Origin: Chitinophagaceae bacterium
GTDB lineage: Bacteria > Bacteroidota > Bacteroidia > Chitinophagales > Chitinophagaceae
Assembly (NCBI GenBank): GCA_016710745.1
Contig: JADJVB010000010.1
Span: 868,001 to 932,000 of the forward strand
Direction of reading: 5' to 3'
DNA: 64,000 nucleotides
The notes under the pieces are model-generated. The model made no database searches. It was not told the DNA's origin and saw only the letters and a list, made by a program, of their open reading frames with translations. Both the position numbers and the translations under genes were made by a program. The first letter of the stretch is position 1; each line of letters begins with the position of its first letter. This document shows positions 1 through 8,734 of the stretch, one piece after another.

Positions 1-1
1 G

Positions 2-235
2 AAAAAACCCATTAGCTGTCACCTGTTTCCGGTAATTATTAAGGAAAGTAAACGCAGCACTGACGTTTACGTTAACTACGAACCAAGGGAAGACAGTTGT
101 AAAGCCGCCTGCTCGCTGGGCAAGAAATTAAAAGTACCGGTATATGTTTTTTTAAAAGAAGCACTGATCCGGAAATTTGGTAAAAAATTCTACGAAGCTT
201 TAACAGCAACTGCCGAACATCTCAATAAAAAATAA
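2..235 (+). CDS. DUF3109 family protein, C-terminal part
   Basis: The reading frame is open from the window edge to a TAA at 233-235, giving 77 residues of the C-terminus; the start lies outside the window. The fragment begins with KKPISCHLFPV, then YEPREDSCKAACSLGKK and KVPVYVFLKEALIRKFGKKFY. This spacing of cysteines and the VPVY.FLKE.LIRKFG signature are what I know from DUF3109, a cysteine-rich family widespread in Bacteroidota and of unknown function. The cysteines suggest metal or iron-sulfur binding, which is an inference. The next gene begins 14 bases downstream on the same strand, so the two are probably co-transcribed. Confidence 0.8.
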   Translation, partial: KKPISCHLFPVIIKESKRSTDVYVNYEPREDSCKAACSLGKKLKVPVYVFLKEALIRKFGKKFYEALTATAEHLNKK

Positions 236-249
236 GTTAAAATACAAAA

Positions 250-1107
250 ATGAAATCTGTCTATAAATTTGGTTTACCGATTGGCCATTGCCAATTGCCA
301 ATCCACCGGACCCCGTGGGTTGCTTTTTGCTTATTGCTTATCACCTCCTGTTCGGTTAACAAAGCCACCAACGACGATAGCTTAAAAAAGTACTTCGACG
401 AAAACAAAGTAGATGGCTGTTTTACCATGTTCAACAATGCTGATGGTAAGGTTACCGTGTATAATATGAAGTATGATACCATGCGGTTTTCTCCAGCTTC
501 AACGTTTAAAATATTCAACTCCCTGGTAGGTTTACAAACCGGGGTGATTACCGATGAAAAAATGCAGATCAAATGGGACGGTATCAAGCGATGGAATAGC
601 GATTGGAACAGGGATATGGATATGACCGAAGCGTTTAAAGTGAGCTGCGTTCCCTATTACCAGGAAGTAGCCCGCCGAATCGGAAAAGATACCATGCAGC
701 AATGGATCGATAGTTTGGGTTATGGTAACAGAAATATAAGCGGGCCCATTGATTCTTTCTGGTTGGATAATACTTTAAAAATTTCGCCCGACGAACAACT
801 GGGCCTGGTGAAGCGGTTGTATTTTGATCAGCTGCCATTTAGAAAAAGCGTGCAGCAAATGGTGAGGGATGTTATGATGCAGGAAAACAATACGGCTTAC
901 CAGTTAAGCTATAAAACCGGGTGGGGTTATGCCGAAGACGGAAATGCCATCGGTTGGGTGACCGGTTGGATTGAAGAAAACAAACACGTATACTTTTTTG
1001 TGACCTTTGTGAAAGCTCCTGACAAAGACACTAAAATTGATGCTGCACGAATGAATATTACCCGCTCCATTCTTAAGCAATTTGGTTTTTTTGAAGGGAA
1101 AAAATAA
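250..1107 (+). CDS. Class D (OXA-type) beta-lactamase-like lipoprotein
   Basis: A 285-residue predicted serine beta-lactamase or penicillin-binding enzyme of class D. The active-site motifs are in the family order: S84-T-F-K87 (nucleophile and the lysine that is carboxylated in class D), S132-C-V134, Y158-G-N160 and K222-T-G224, with the FW.D..L.ISP.EQ segment from about residue 170. A lipobox (LITSC, Cys34) after a hydrophobic stretch predicts a lipoprotein anchored on the periplasmic side. The leader is unusually long. Residues 12-19 are encoded by a GCCAATT/GCCAATC heptamer stretch like the intergenic repeats elsewhere in the window, so the true start may be later (a TTG codon lies at residue 16). 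Substrate spectrum cannot be judged from sequence; a housekeeping role in peptidoglycan is also possible. Confidence 0.85.
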   Translation: MKSVYKFGLPIGHCQLPIHRTPWVAFCLLLITSCSVNKATNDDSLKKYFDENKVDGCFTMFNNADGKVTVYNMKYDTMRFSPASTFKIFNSLVGLQTGVITDEKMQIKWDGIKRWNSDWNRDMDMTEAFKVSCVPYYQEVARRIGKDTMQQWIDSLGYGNRNISGPIDSFWLDNTLKISPDEQLGLVKRLYFDQLPFRKSVQQMVRDVMMQENNTAYQLSYKTGWGYAEDGNAIGWVTGWIEENKHVYFFVTFVKAPDKDTKIDAARMNITRSILKQFGFFEGKK

Positions 1108-1195
1108 TTAATTGCGGAACGAAATAAGATCCTGCAGCATACATTCTCTTTTTTAACATTACCCTTTTTTACAGATTAGGTAATTTGCGTAGAAT

Positions 1196-2896
1196 ATGGA
1201 CCTGCGATTTCAACACATCGAATATTTTATTGCCCTGGCAGCGATCCCTTTGTTGCTGGTTATGTATTTGCTGGTATTGCGCTGGAAGAAAAGAACAATA
1301 AGAAAGATCGGTGATGAAAACCTGGTCAGGGAAATGATCAAAAATTATTCGCCACATAAGTATGCAGTGAAATTTACCCTGGTACTTGCCGCTTTTTTAC
1401 TTGGTGTTGTTGCTTTGGCCAACCTCCGTTCTCCCAAAGGCGTTGAAAAAGTGAACCGGAACGGCATCGATGTTATGATCGCAATCGACGTAAGTAAAAG
1501 TATGCTGGCACGGGATATTAAGCCAAACCGACTCGAACGTGCAAAACAGGCTTTAAGCAAATTGATCGATAAACTGAGTAACGACAGGGTAGGCATTGTG
1601 GTTTTTGCCGGCAGGGCTTACCTGCAGATGCCTTTAACCGGCGATCATAGTGCAACCAAAATGTACCTCTCTTCCGCTTCTACCGATATAGTGCCCACGC
1701 AGGGCACCGTTATAGCCGATGCATTGGATATGTGTTATGCATCATTCAACAGCAAAGAAAAGAAATATAAGGCCGTTGTGTTGATCAGTGATGGGGAAGA
1801 TCATGACGAAGGTGCTTTAAAAACAGCAGCCAGGATGGCCGAAGATGGCATCGTTATTAATACCGTTGGTATCGGTTCGCCACAGGGGTCGGTTATCATT
1901 GATGAATTGACCAGTCAGGAAAAACTCGATGTTAACGGCAATACAGTTATCACCCGATTGAACGAAGAAGAACTAAGGAAAATAGCAGAGAAGGGTAACG
2001 GGCTGTATCAGCTTTTTACCAACACCGACGAGCTGGTAACTACGCTGGATGCACAGTTGGGCAGTATGGATCAACGAACCGTTACCGAAGATTCCCTGGT
2101 CAATTACAAGCATTATTTTCCCTATTTTTTATTCCTGGCGTTGATCCTGCTGGTGATTGAATTGTTTGTTTCGGAGAGAGCCAGGCAAACATTCACTAAA
2201 TCAATAGGATTGGCAAAGTCGGGAATTGTTGGCGTTTTGCTGATTGCCGGTTGCCTGTTACCAATTGCTTCTTCGGCACAAACCGATAAAGAATTCATCA
2301 AAAAGGGTAATGAGGCTTATGAGAAAAAGGACTATGAACAGGCTATAGCCAATTACCAAAAAGTTCCCGAAAAAGCTGCAACAAATACCACAGCACAGTA
2401 CAACCTCGGAAATGCTTTGTATAGAAACAAAAAGAATGATGAAGCTGTACAGGCCTATGAGCTCGCATTGTCGGGTGCCGAATCCAAAGGAGATAAATCA
2501 AAAGCCTATTATAACAAAGGCGTTGTGTTACAGAATAATAAAAAGATCCCGGACTGTATAGAAGCCTATAAGAATGCGTTAAAACTGAATCCGGAGGATG
2601 AAGATGCCAGGCAGAACCTGCAAAAAGCCCTGCAACAACAAAAGGAAGAGCAAAAAAAGCAGGATGATAATAAGAAAGATGATAAGAAGAAAAAGCAGGA
2701 CGATAAAAAAGATAAGGAAAAAGACAAACCCAAAGATGATGAGAAAAACGAGCAACCCAAACCCCAACCTTCCAAATTAAACAAACACGATGCCGAAGAA
2801 AAGCTGAAAGCATTACTGCAGCAGGAAAAAAACCTGCAGGACCGGTTAAGAAAAGTGAATACCGCAACATCTGCCAAACCAGAGAAAGACTGGTAA
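1196..2896 (+). CDS. BatB-BatC fusion: VWA domain membrane protein with TPR C-terminus
   Basis: A 566-residue protein that joins two Bat (Bacteroides aerotolerance) components. Residues 1-76 hold two membrane segments. A von Willebrand factor A domain follows, with the MIDAS motif D98-V-S100-K-S102 and a SDGED segment near residue 200. Two more hydrophobic segments lie around 310-330 and 345-362. TPR repeats occupy about 366-475, and a highly charged K/D/E/Q tail of about 90 residues ends the protein. BatB normally carries the VWA part and BatC the TPR part as separate genes; here they form one chain. batA and batD are not next to it. The function of Bat proteins is not settled; an envelope complex linked to stress tolerance is usually proposed. 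Confidence 0.85.
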   Translation: MDLRFQHIEYFIALAAIPLLLVMYLLVLRWKKRTIRKIGDENLVREMIKNYSPHKYAVKFTLVLAAFLLGVVALANLRSPKGVEKVNRNGIDVMIAIDVSKSMLARDIKPNRLERAKQALSKLIDKLSNDRVGIVVFAGRAYLQMPLTGDHSATKMYLSSASTDIVPTQGTVIADALDMCYASFNSKEKKYKAVVLISDGEDHDEGALKTAARMAEDGIVINTVGIGSPQGSVIIDELTSQEKLDVNGNTVITRLNEEELRKIAEKGNGLYQLFTNTDELVTTLDAQLGSMDQRTVTEDSLVNYKHYFPYFLFLALILLVIELFVSERARQTFTKSIGLAKSGIVGVLLIAGCLLPIASSAQTDKEFIKKGNEAYEKKDYEQAIANYQKVPEKAATNTTAQYNLGNALYRNKKNDEAVQAYELALSGAESKGDKSKAYYNKGVVLQNNKKIPDCIEAYKNALKLNPEDEDARQNLQKALQQQKEEQKKQDDNKKDDKKKKQDDKKDKEKDKPKDDEKNEQPKPQPSKLNKHDAEEKLKALLQQEKNLQDRLRKVNTATSAKPEKDW

Positions 2897-2926
2897 TTGG
2901 TCCGACGTATCCTTCAGATGATGCTC

Positions 2927-2954
2927 CTTGGTCTGACGTCCCCGTCTGACCAAG
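2927..2954. repeat. Inverted repeat with a nearby partial copy
   Basis: CTTGGTCTGACG at 2927-2938 and CGTCTGACCAAG at 2943-2954 form 12-base arms with one mismatch around a TCCC loop. A third arm-like copy, TTGGTCCGACG, sits at 2897-2907, immediately after the upstream stop codon. No T-run follows, so this is not a typical intrinsic terminator. It is more like a small palindromic intergenic repeat. Confidence 0.5.
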
Positions 2955-3007
2955 AGTTTATTAAATTCAATGAATAACCGAACAATTAATCCATCCCCAA
3001 TAATCAC

Positions 3008-3015
3008 TATTTTTG
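3008..3015 (+). promoter_or_regulatory. Putative Bacteroidota -7 element (TATTTTTG) for ispG
   Basis: TATTTTTG matches TAnnTTTG. Its last base is only 4 bases before the ispG ATG at 3020, so the transcript would be leaderless or nearly so. Confidence 0.5.
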
Positions 3016-3019
3016 CAAG

Positions 3020-4993
3020 ATGCAATTTTACAGCGAGTCGCTCACATCTTATGTTCGTCTTAAAACAAGGGAAGTTATCATCGGTGATCTTTTATTAGGA
3101 AATGGTCATCCTATTCGGGTGCAAACCATGACCACCACCGACACCATGGATACCATGGCCACTGTTGAGCAATCTATCCGTTGTATAGAAGCCGGTGCCG
3201 AGCTGGTACGAATTACAGCGCCATCGAAGAACGAAGCGGAAAATCTGAAAAATATCAGAGATGAATTAAGGAAAAGAGGTTATCATACCCCCCTGGTCGC
3301 TGATATTCATTTTACACCCAATGCAGCCGAAATAGCCGCCAGGATCGTTGAAAAAGTGAGGATAAACCCGGGTAATTATGTTGACAAGAAAAAATTTGAG
3401 CAAATTGAATATACCGATGCGGAGTATGCCGAAGAAATTGAGCGGATCAGGGAGCGGTTTACACCACTGGTAAAAATTTGTAAGGAATACGGAACCGCGA
3501 TGCGTATCGGTACCAATCATGGCAGTTTAAGCGACCGGATCATGAGTCGATACGGAGATACAGCGATGGGCATGGTGGAAAGTGCCATGGAGTTTTTAAG
3601 AATTGCCCGCGACGAAGATTATCACAATATTGTACTGAGCATGAAAAGCAGCAACCCGCAGGTGATGGTGCAGGCTTATCGTTTGCTGGTTAATCATATG
3701 ATGGATGAGTTTGGTGAGGCTTACCCGTTGCACCTCGGGGTTACGGAAGCGGGCGACGGAGAAGATGGCCGGATAAAATCCGCTATTGGTATTGGCACAT
3801 TACTCGAAGACGGGATTGGCGATACCATTCGTGTTTCCTTAACCGAAGACCCGGAACTGGAGATACCTGTTTGTCAGGATATTGTTAAACGATATATTTC
3901 CCCTACCCCCCAAAGGGATGATCTGAGAGCGTATGAGAAAATTCATCTCCCTTTTTCTCCTTTTGAATACAACAGAAGAGAAACATTTGCCGTGTCAAAT
4001 ATTGGTGAAAAGCAGGTACCCGTTGTAGTTGCCGATTTCAGCAAGTTCGAAATCATCACGGCAAAAGACCTGGAAGATATTGGCTATACCTATTATGCTG
4101 CAACCGACAAATGGAATATTGGAGATGCCGCCGCCGATTATATTTTCTGTAATCACCCTTTAACATTTGATCTGCCCGGAACTTTAAAAGTTATTCTTTA
4201 CCAGAATGAATGGCTGGCTGCGCCCGACAAATTGAAGTACCTGCCGATCATGGATGGGGATCAATACCTAAACGAAGTCCTCGAAAAATCTGCCATCCTG
4301 AATTTTGTCATGATTGATTGTTATTCGGAAGGGTATCCTGATCAGTCGCTGGATAAACTGTTTGCCAAACTAAAGGAAGATAGCACAGCCGTAATTTGCC
4401 TGAGCAGTACAAATAAAAATGCCATGCAAAGTATCCGTGGCATGTATGTAGAATTGATGAACCGCAAAATAAAAAATCCGGTTGTTCATATTTGCAACAG
4501 CACTGATATCACAACTGATCAAAGCCTTATCCATTACGCAATAGAAGCCGGCGGTTTATTATTAGACGGATTGGGCGATGGGGTTTGCTTTGGGCACTAT
4601 TTTGGAAACAATAAAGTACCTCCGCAAACCAAATTATTGAATTCGATTGCTTTTGGAATTTTACAGGCAACCCGTACACGCATTTCAAAAACAGAATATA
4701 TCAGTTGCCCCAGTTGCGGACGTACCTTATTTGATCTGCAGGAAACCACTGCCCGGATACGTGCGGTGACCAATCATTTGAAAGGTGTAAAGATTGCCAT
4801 CATGGGCTGTATTGTTAATGGTCCCGGCGAAATGGCTGATGCCGATTTTGGTTATGTGGGTAGCGGTGTTGGTAAAATAACCCTATACAAAGGGAAGGAG
4901 GTTGTAAAAAGAAATATCGACAGCGATATTGCAGTTGATGAATTAATAAAATTGCTAAAGGAGAATGAGGCCTGGGTGGAGACCTCCTCCTGA
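3020..4993 (+). CDS. ispG: 4-hydroxy-3-methylbut-2-enyl diphosphate synthase, long form
   Basis: IspG (GcpE) reductively opens 2-C-methyl-D-erythritol-2,4-cyclodiphosphate to HMBPP in the MEP isoprenoid pathway, using a [4Fe-4S] cluster. At 657 residues this is the long form known from Bacteroidota, Chlamydia and plants, in which an extra domain separates the N-terminal TIM barrel (RVQTMTTTDTMDT, VADIHF, RINPGNYVDK) from the C-terminal cluster domain. Cluster ligands are visible as CPSCGRT near residues 563-569 and GCIVNGPGE near 596. The start MQFYSESLT agrees with homologues as I recall them. dxs, the first enzyme of the same pathway, is at 30.4 kb. Confidence 0.96.
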   Translation: MQFYSESLTSYVRLKTREVIIGDLLLGNGHPIRVQTMTTTDTMDTMATVEQSIRCIEAGAELVRITAPSKNEAENLKNIRDELRKRGYHTPLVADIHFTPNAAEIAARIVEKVRINPGNYVDKKKFEQIEYTDAEYAEEIERIRERFTPLVKICKEYGTAMRIGTNHGSLSDRIMSRYGDTAMGMVESAMEFLRIARDEDYHNIVLSMKSSNPQVMVQAYRLLVNHMMDEFGEAYPLHLGVTEAGDGEDGRIKSAIGIGTLLEDGIGDTIRVSLTEDPELEIPVCQDIVKRYISPTPQRDDLRAYEKIHLPFSPFEYNRRETFAVSNIGEKQVPVVVADFSKFEIITAKDLEDIGYTYYAATDKWNIGDAAADYIFCNHPLTFDLPGTLKVILYQNEWLAAPDKLKYLPIMDGDQYLNEVLEKSAILNFVMIDCYSEGYPDQSLDKLFAKLKEDSTAVICLSSTNKNAMQSIRGMYVELMNRKIKNPVVHICNSTDITTDQSLIHYAIEAGGLLLDGLGDGVCFGHYFGNNKVPPQTKLLNSIAFGILQATRTRISKTEYISCPSCGRTLFDLQETTARIRAVTNHLKGVKIAIMGCIVNGPGEMADADFGYVGSGVGKITLYKGKEVVKRNIDSDIAVDELIKLLKENEAWVETSS

Positions 4994-5092
4994 CGGGGGT
5001 GCCCGGAGTTTAAAAATTCCAGTCTCTTGTGAACGATGTATCGTTGAGGATGTTTAATATAAAACACAAAATTCCCGTTAGGGACCAGGCGT

Positions 5093-6703
5093 ATGCAAAC
5101 TGATTTTCTTGTAATAGGTAGTGGTATAGCAGGGTTAACCTATGCTTTAAAAGTGGCTGAAGCCTGTCCTGATCAAACCGTTACCATTCTCACTAAAACT
5201 CAAAGCGACGAAACCAATACCAAGTATGCACAGGGCGGCATAGCCGGCGTAATGGATTTTGATAAAGATAGTTTTGCAAAGCACATTGAAGACACATTGA
5301 TCGCAGGCGACGGGTTGTGTAATAAAAAGATTGTAGAAATTGTGGTAAAAGAAGGGGTTGAGCGCATCGAGGAGATCATTGAGTGGGGTGCCAATTTCGA
5401 TAAAGAATCGGACGGCGATTTTAAACTGGGTAAGGAAGGAGGGCATAGCGAATCGCGGATACTGCATCATAAAGATGTTACGGGTAAAGAAATGGAAAGG
5501 GCCCTGCTGGAAGCCATTGGTCAAAAGCCAAATATTAAATTACTCAATCATTGTTTTGTTGTAGACATCATCACCCAGCATCACCTCGGTTACCTCATCA
5601 CCAAATCTACCGTGGATGTGGAGTGTTATGGTGTATATGTATTAAACCTGGGCACCAATAAAGTAGAAAAAATACTGGCCAAAATTACCATGTTGGCATC
5701 CGGTGGAAACGGGCAGGTGTACCGGTCAACCACCAATCCGGCGATCGCCACCGGCGATGGTGTAGCGATGGTGTACCGGGCCAAGGGCCGGATCGAGAAT
5801 ATGGAGTTTATCCAGTTTCATCCCACGGCACTATATGAAACGGGTATACGCGGACACAATTTTTTAATTACCGAAGCTGTTCGCGGCGATGGCGGAATTT
5901 TAAGAAACCATGCCGGGGAGGCGTTTATGGAACGTTACGATGAAAGAAAAGACCTGGCTCCCCGCGATATTGTTGCCAGAGCCATTGATAACGAGATGAA
6001 AATTGCCGGAACCGAACATGTTTTTCTGGATTGCCGTCATTTCAGCAAAGAAAAATTTGTTGAACATTTCCCCAACATCTATGAAAAATGTTTGAGTATC
6101 GGTATCGACATTTCCAAAAACCTGATACCGGTAACACCCGCTGCTCATTATAGTTGCGGTGGCATTAAAACCGATGAATATGGCCGAACCTCTATAAAAA
6201 ATTTATATGCGGCCGGCGAATGTGCCAGCACCGGTTTACATGGTGCGAACAGGCTGGCCAGTAACTCGTTATTGGAAGCGATGGTGTTTGCGCACCGGGC
6301 ATATACAGATTCTGTGAAAGATTTCAATTTTCGTAAAAACGAACCCTTTGGTGGTAATTTGGTAGGCGACTGGAAAACCGACGGCACCAATGCCCCAAAA
6401 GAAATGATCCTGATCACGCAAAGCGTTAAGGAACTTAAACTGCTGATGAGCGATTATGTGGGTATCGTACGCAATAATGAAAGATTGAACCGGGCCATGA
6501 AAAGGCTTGATCTGTTGTATGTTGAAACGGAAGCACTTTACCAAAAAACGGTTGTTTCGCCTCAGCTTTGCGAGTTGAGGAATATGATTACGGTGGCTTA
6601 CCTGATCGTAAAATCGGCCGAGTTCAGGCACGAAAGCAGGGGATTGCATTTTAATACAGACTATCCTGGAAAATTGCCCATGATTCAGAATATTATTTTG
6701 TAA
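5093..6703 (+). CDS. nadB: L-aspartate oxidase
   Basis: NadB oxidises L-aspartate to iminoaspartate, the first step of de novo NAD synthesis, with FAD as cofactor. The 536-residue length is normal. The dinucleotide-binding motif G9-S-G-I-A-G14 is at the N-terminus. The family signatures TNTKYAQGGIAG (41-52), FIQFHPTALY, EAVRGDGGILRN, TPAAHYSCGGI and LHGANRLASNSLLE follow in order. These separate it from succinate dehydrogenase only partly, but no sdhB/sdhC is adjacent and the length fits NadB. nadA and nadC are not in the window. The 99-base gap upstream contains a short AACGATGTATCGTT palindrome and a CCCGTTAGGGAC stretch that looks like an intergenic repeat reaching the start codon. Confidence 0.92.
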   Translation: MQTDFLVIGSGIAGLTYALKVAEACPDQTVTILTKTQSDETNTKYAQGGIAGVMDFDKDSFAKHIEDTLIAGDGLCNKKIVEIVVKEGVERIEEIIEWGANFDKESDGDFKLGKEGGHSESRILHHKDVTGKEMERALLEAIGQKPNIKLLNHCFVVDIITQHHLGYLITKSTVDVECYGVYVLNLGTNKVEKILAKITMLASGGNGQVYRSTTNPAIATGDGVAMVYRAKGRIENMEFIQFHPTALYETGIRGHNFLITEAVRGDGGILRNHAGEAFMERYDERKDLAPRDIVARAIDNEMKIAGTEHVFLDCRHFSKEKFVEHFPNIYEKCLSIGIDISKNLIPVTPAAHYSCGGIKTDEYGRTSIKNLYAAGECASTGLHGANRLASNSLLEAMVFAHRAYTDSVKDFNFRKNEPFGGNLVGDWKTDGTNAPKEMILITQSVKELKLLMSDYVGIVRNNERLNRAMKRLDLLYVETEALYQKTVVSPQLCELRNMITVAYLIVKSAEFRHESRGLHFNTDYPGKLPMIQNIIL

Positions 6704-6772
6704 ACAATTTCGGCATCAGACAGAAAGAGAGAATAGCTTTGCCCAGACAGGCGATGACTCAGTTAAACGGCG

Positions 6773-6780
6773 TATCTTTG
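6773..6780 (+). promoter_or_regulatory. Putative -7 element (TATCTTTG) for the first acyltransferase
   Basis: TATCTTTG matches TAnnTTTG and ends 38 bases before the ATG at 6819. A second match, TAGCTTTG, lies at 6734-6741. Confidence 0.5.
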
Positions 6781-6818
6781 AACGTGCGCTGGCGTTTGCT
6801 GGTTTTAAATTCAATATC

Positions 6819-7715
6819 ATGTTTTATATTATTTTTGGTTTTTTATACCTGCTTTCTCTTTTACCTCTCCGGATCTTATATTTTTTCAGTGATGCTATTT
6901 ATTTTTTTCTTTATCATGTATTTGGTTACAGAAAATCAACCGTAATGGCAAACCTGAAGATCGCTTTTCCTGATAAAACAGAAAAGGAAATAAGCGGAAT
7001 AGCAAAACAATTTTACAGCAACCTCACCGATACATTTATTGAGATCATCAAGTTAATTTCGATGAGCGATCGCATTTTTGAAAAAAGATGCCAGGGCGAT
7101 TTTTCACTGATTGAAGACCTGATAAAAAAAGGGAAGAATGTGCAATTGCATGCCGGTCATCAGTTTAACTGGGAGTTTGGCAGTTTGTATATGTCGAAAG
7201 TCATCAAGTTGATACCTACTTACGCTATCTATATGCCAATCAATAATTCGGCAATGGAAAGAATGTTTTTGAAGATCAGGGAAAAATACGGCACCATTTT
7301 TATAAAGGCCACCGAATTCAGGAAAAGGCGGGATGAGATATTTAAGAAAAGATTTGTATTCTTTTTAGCCGCTGATCAAAATCCGGGAAATCCGGCGGCG
7401 GCTTATTGGCAAAATTATTTTGGTAAAGCGGCTCCATTTATTACCGGACCTGAACAGGGTGGTATTAAAAATGATACCGCTATTGTATTTGTGCGATCCA
7501 GGATACCCAAAAGAGGCCATTATGTGCTGGAATGTACACTTTGTACCGAAAGCGCAGCGTCAACCTCTACCGGCGAAATTACCCGCTCATTCCGCGATTT
7601 TCTTGAAAGGATTATCAGGGAAGAACCGGCCAATTATCTGTGGAGCCACAAGCGCTGGAAATGGGATTACAAAGAAACTTACAAGGAGAACTGGATAGAT
7701 AATGTTCGTGCCTGA
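6819..7715 (+). CDS. LpxL/HtrB-type lipid A late acyltransferase-like protein (copy 1)
   Basis: A 298-residue inner-membrane acyltransferase of the LpxL/HtrB family, which adds secondary acyl chains to lipid A from acyl-ACP. The catalytic HX4E motif is H114-Q-F-N-W-E119. Also present are an N-terminal hydrophobic segment (about 4-35), GYRKSTVMANLKIAFPDKT (about 36-54) and AADQNPG followed by a TGPE motif. An alternative start 80 bases upstream is in another frame and does not fit the family. A close paralogue follows 125 bases downstream, so the pair arose by tandem duplication. The acyl chain used cannot be told from sequence; ornithine- or other lipid acylation is possible for this family in Bacteroidota. 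Confidence 0.85.
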   Translation: MFYIIFGFLYLLSLLPLRILYFFSDAIYFFLYHVFGYRKSTVMANLKIAFPDKTEKEISGIAKQFYSNLTDTFIEIIKLISMSDRIFEKRCQGDFSLIEDLIKKGKNVQLHAGHQFNWEFGSLYMSKVIKLIPTYAIYMPINNSAMERMFLKIREKYGTIFIKATEFRKRRDEIFKKRFVFFLAADQNPGNPAAAYWQNYFGKAAPFITGPEQGGIKNDTAIVFVRSRIPKRGHYVLECTLCTESAASTSTGEITRSFRDFLERIIREEPANYLWSHKRWKWDYKETYKENWIDNVRA

Positions 7716-7805
7716 GTTTCGAAAACAGAGCGCCGGTCTTTAAAAAATGCCCGGATGGGTTATTCCGGATTGAATAGCCCGGCTTGAATTATTCCCGCCG
7801 CCCTG

Positions 7806-7813
7806 TATCTTTG
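7806..7813 (+). promoter_or_regulatory. Putative -7 element (TATCTTTG) for the second acyltransferase
   Basis: TATCTTTG at 7806-7813 with a TTG at 7784-7786 (19 bases between them, close to the Bacteroidota -33/-7 spacing), ending 27 bases before the ATG at 7841. This gives the second acyltransferase its own promoter. Confidence 0.6.
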
Positions 7814-7840
7814 CCCCAAATTAAATGTATACAGGCCCGC

Positions 7841-8731
7841 ATGTATTATGTGATTTACACACTGCTTTATTTACTTTCTCTATTGCCTTTACGTGCCCTG
7901 TATGTACTGAGTGACATGATCTCTTTTTTTCTCTTCCGGGTTTTTGGTTACCGTAGAAAAGTGATTGATTTGAACCTCTCGATAGCGTTTCCGGAAAAAA
8001 CAATGAAAGAAAGAAAAAGTATAACCCGGAAATTTCGCCGGAACTTCACCGACTCATTTATCGAAACCGTAAAATGCCTTTCTGTTCCTAAAAATTTTTA
8101 CGACAAACACTGTAAAACAGATTTCACATTATTCGATAAATATGCTGCCGAAGGGATCAGCTGCCAGATGCACGGCTGCCACCAGTTTAACTGGGAGTGG
8201 ATAAATTTACATTGGTCTGTTCATTTCAGGCAACCGCTGGTAATTGTTTACATGCCCATCAGCAATAAACCACTCGACAGGTTATTTTTTCATTTCAGAT
8301 CGAAGTATGGAACACATTTAATTCCGGCAACCAATCCCAGGGGTTTTTTAAACTGGCGCAATAAACCGCACTGTGTGGGATTAATAGCCGATCAAAAACC
8401 CGGAAGCCCCGAACATAAATTCTGGCTTTATTTTTTTAACCGGCCAACAGCATTCGTTACCGGGCCCGAAAAAAATGCCGTGATGAAAAAATGCCCGGTT
8501 ATTTTTGGCCAGGCCATTAAAACGGGAAGAGGGCAGTACAACTCCAGGCTGGTGCTTGCCTGCGAAGACGCCTCCAAATTAAAACCCGGAGAACTAACCA
8601 TTATGTATCGCGATTTTATAGAAGATATTATCAGGCAACAGCCTGATATGTACCTGTGGAGTCACAAACGGTTTAAATTTGAATGGAAAGAAGAATACCG
8701 GCCTATGTGGATCGACAGAAAACCAGTATAG
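7841..8731 (+). CDS. LpxL/HtrB-type lipid A late acyltransferase-like protein (copy 2)
   Basis: A 296-residue paralogue of the preceding gene. I chose the ATG at 7841 because MYYVIYTLLYLLSLLPLRAL then aligns without gaps to MFYIIFGFLYLLSLLPLRIL of copy 1. The longer frame from a TTG at 7784 would start inside the promoter. The catalytic motif H114-Q-F-N-W-E119 falls at exactly the same residue numbers as in copy 1, and LIADQKPGSPEHKFW replaces the AADQNPG segment. The two copies end with similar YLWSHKR.K..WKE motifs. Possible division of labour (different acyl donors or acceptor positions) is inference. Confidence 0.85.
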   Translation: MYYVIYTLLYLLSLLPLRALYVLSDMISFFLFRVFGYRRKVIDLNLSIAFPEKTMKERKSITRKFRRNFTDSFIETVKCLSVPKNFYDKHCKTDFTLFDKYAAEGISCQMHGCHQFNWEWINLHWSVHFRQPLVIVYMPISNKPLDRLFFHFRSKYGTHLIPATNPRGFLNWRNKPHCVGLIADQKPGSPEHKFWLYFFNRPTAFVTGPEKNAVMKKCPVIFGQAIKTGRGQYNSRLVLACEDASKLKPGELTIMYRDFIEDIIRQQPDMYLWSHKRFKFEWKEEYRPMWIDRKPV

Positions 8732-8734
8732 CTG

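Noticed and set aside
7784..7840. Extended start of acyltransferase copy 2
   Set aside because: It begins at a TTG that fits better as the -33 promoter element. The ATG at 7841 aligns residue by residue with copy 1.
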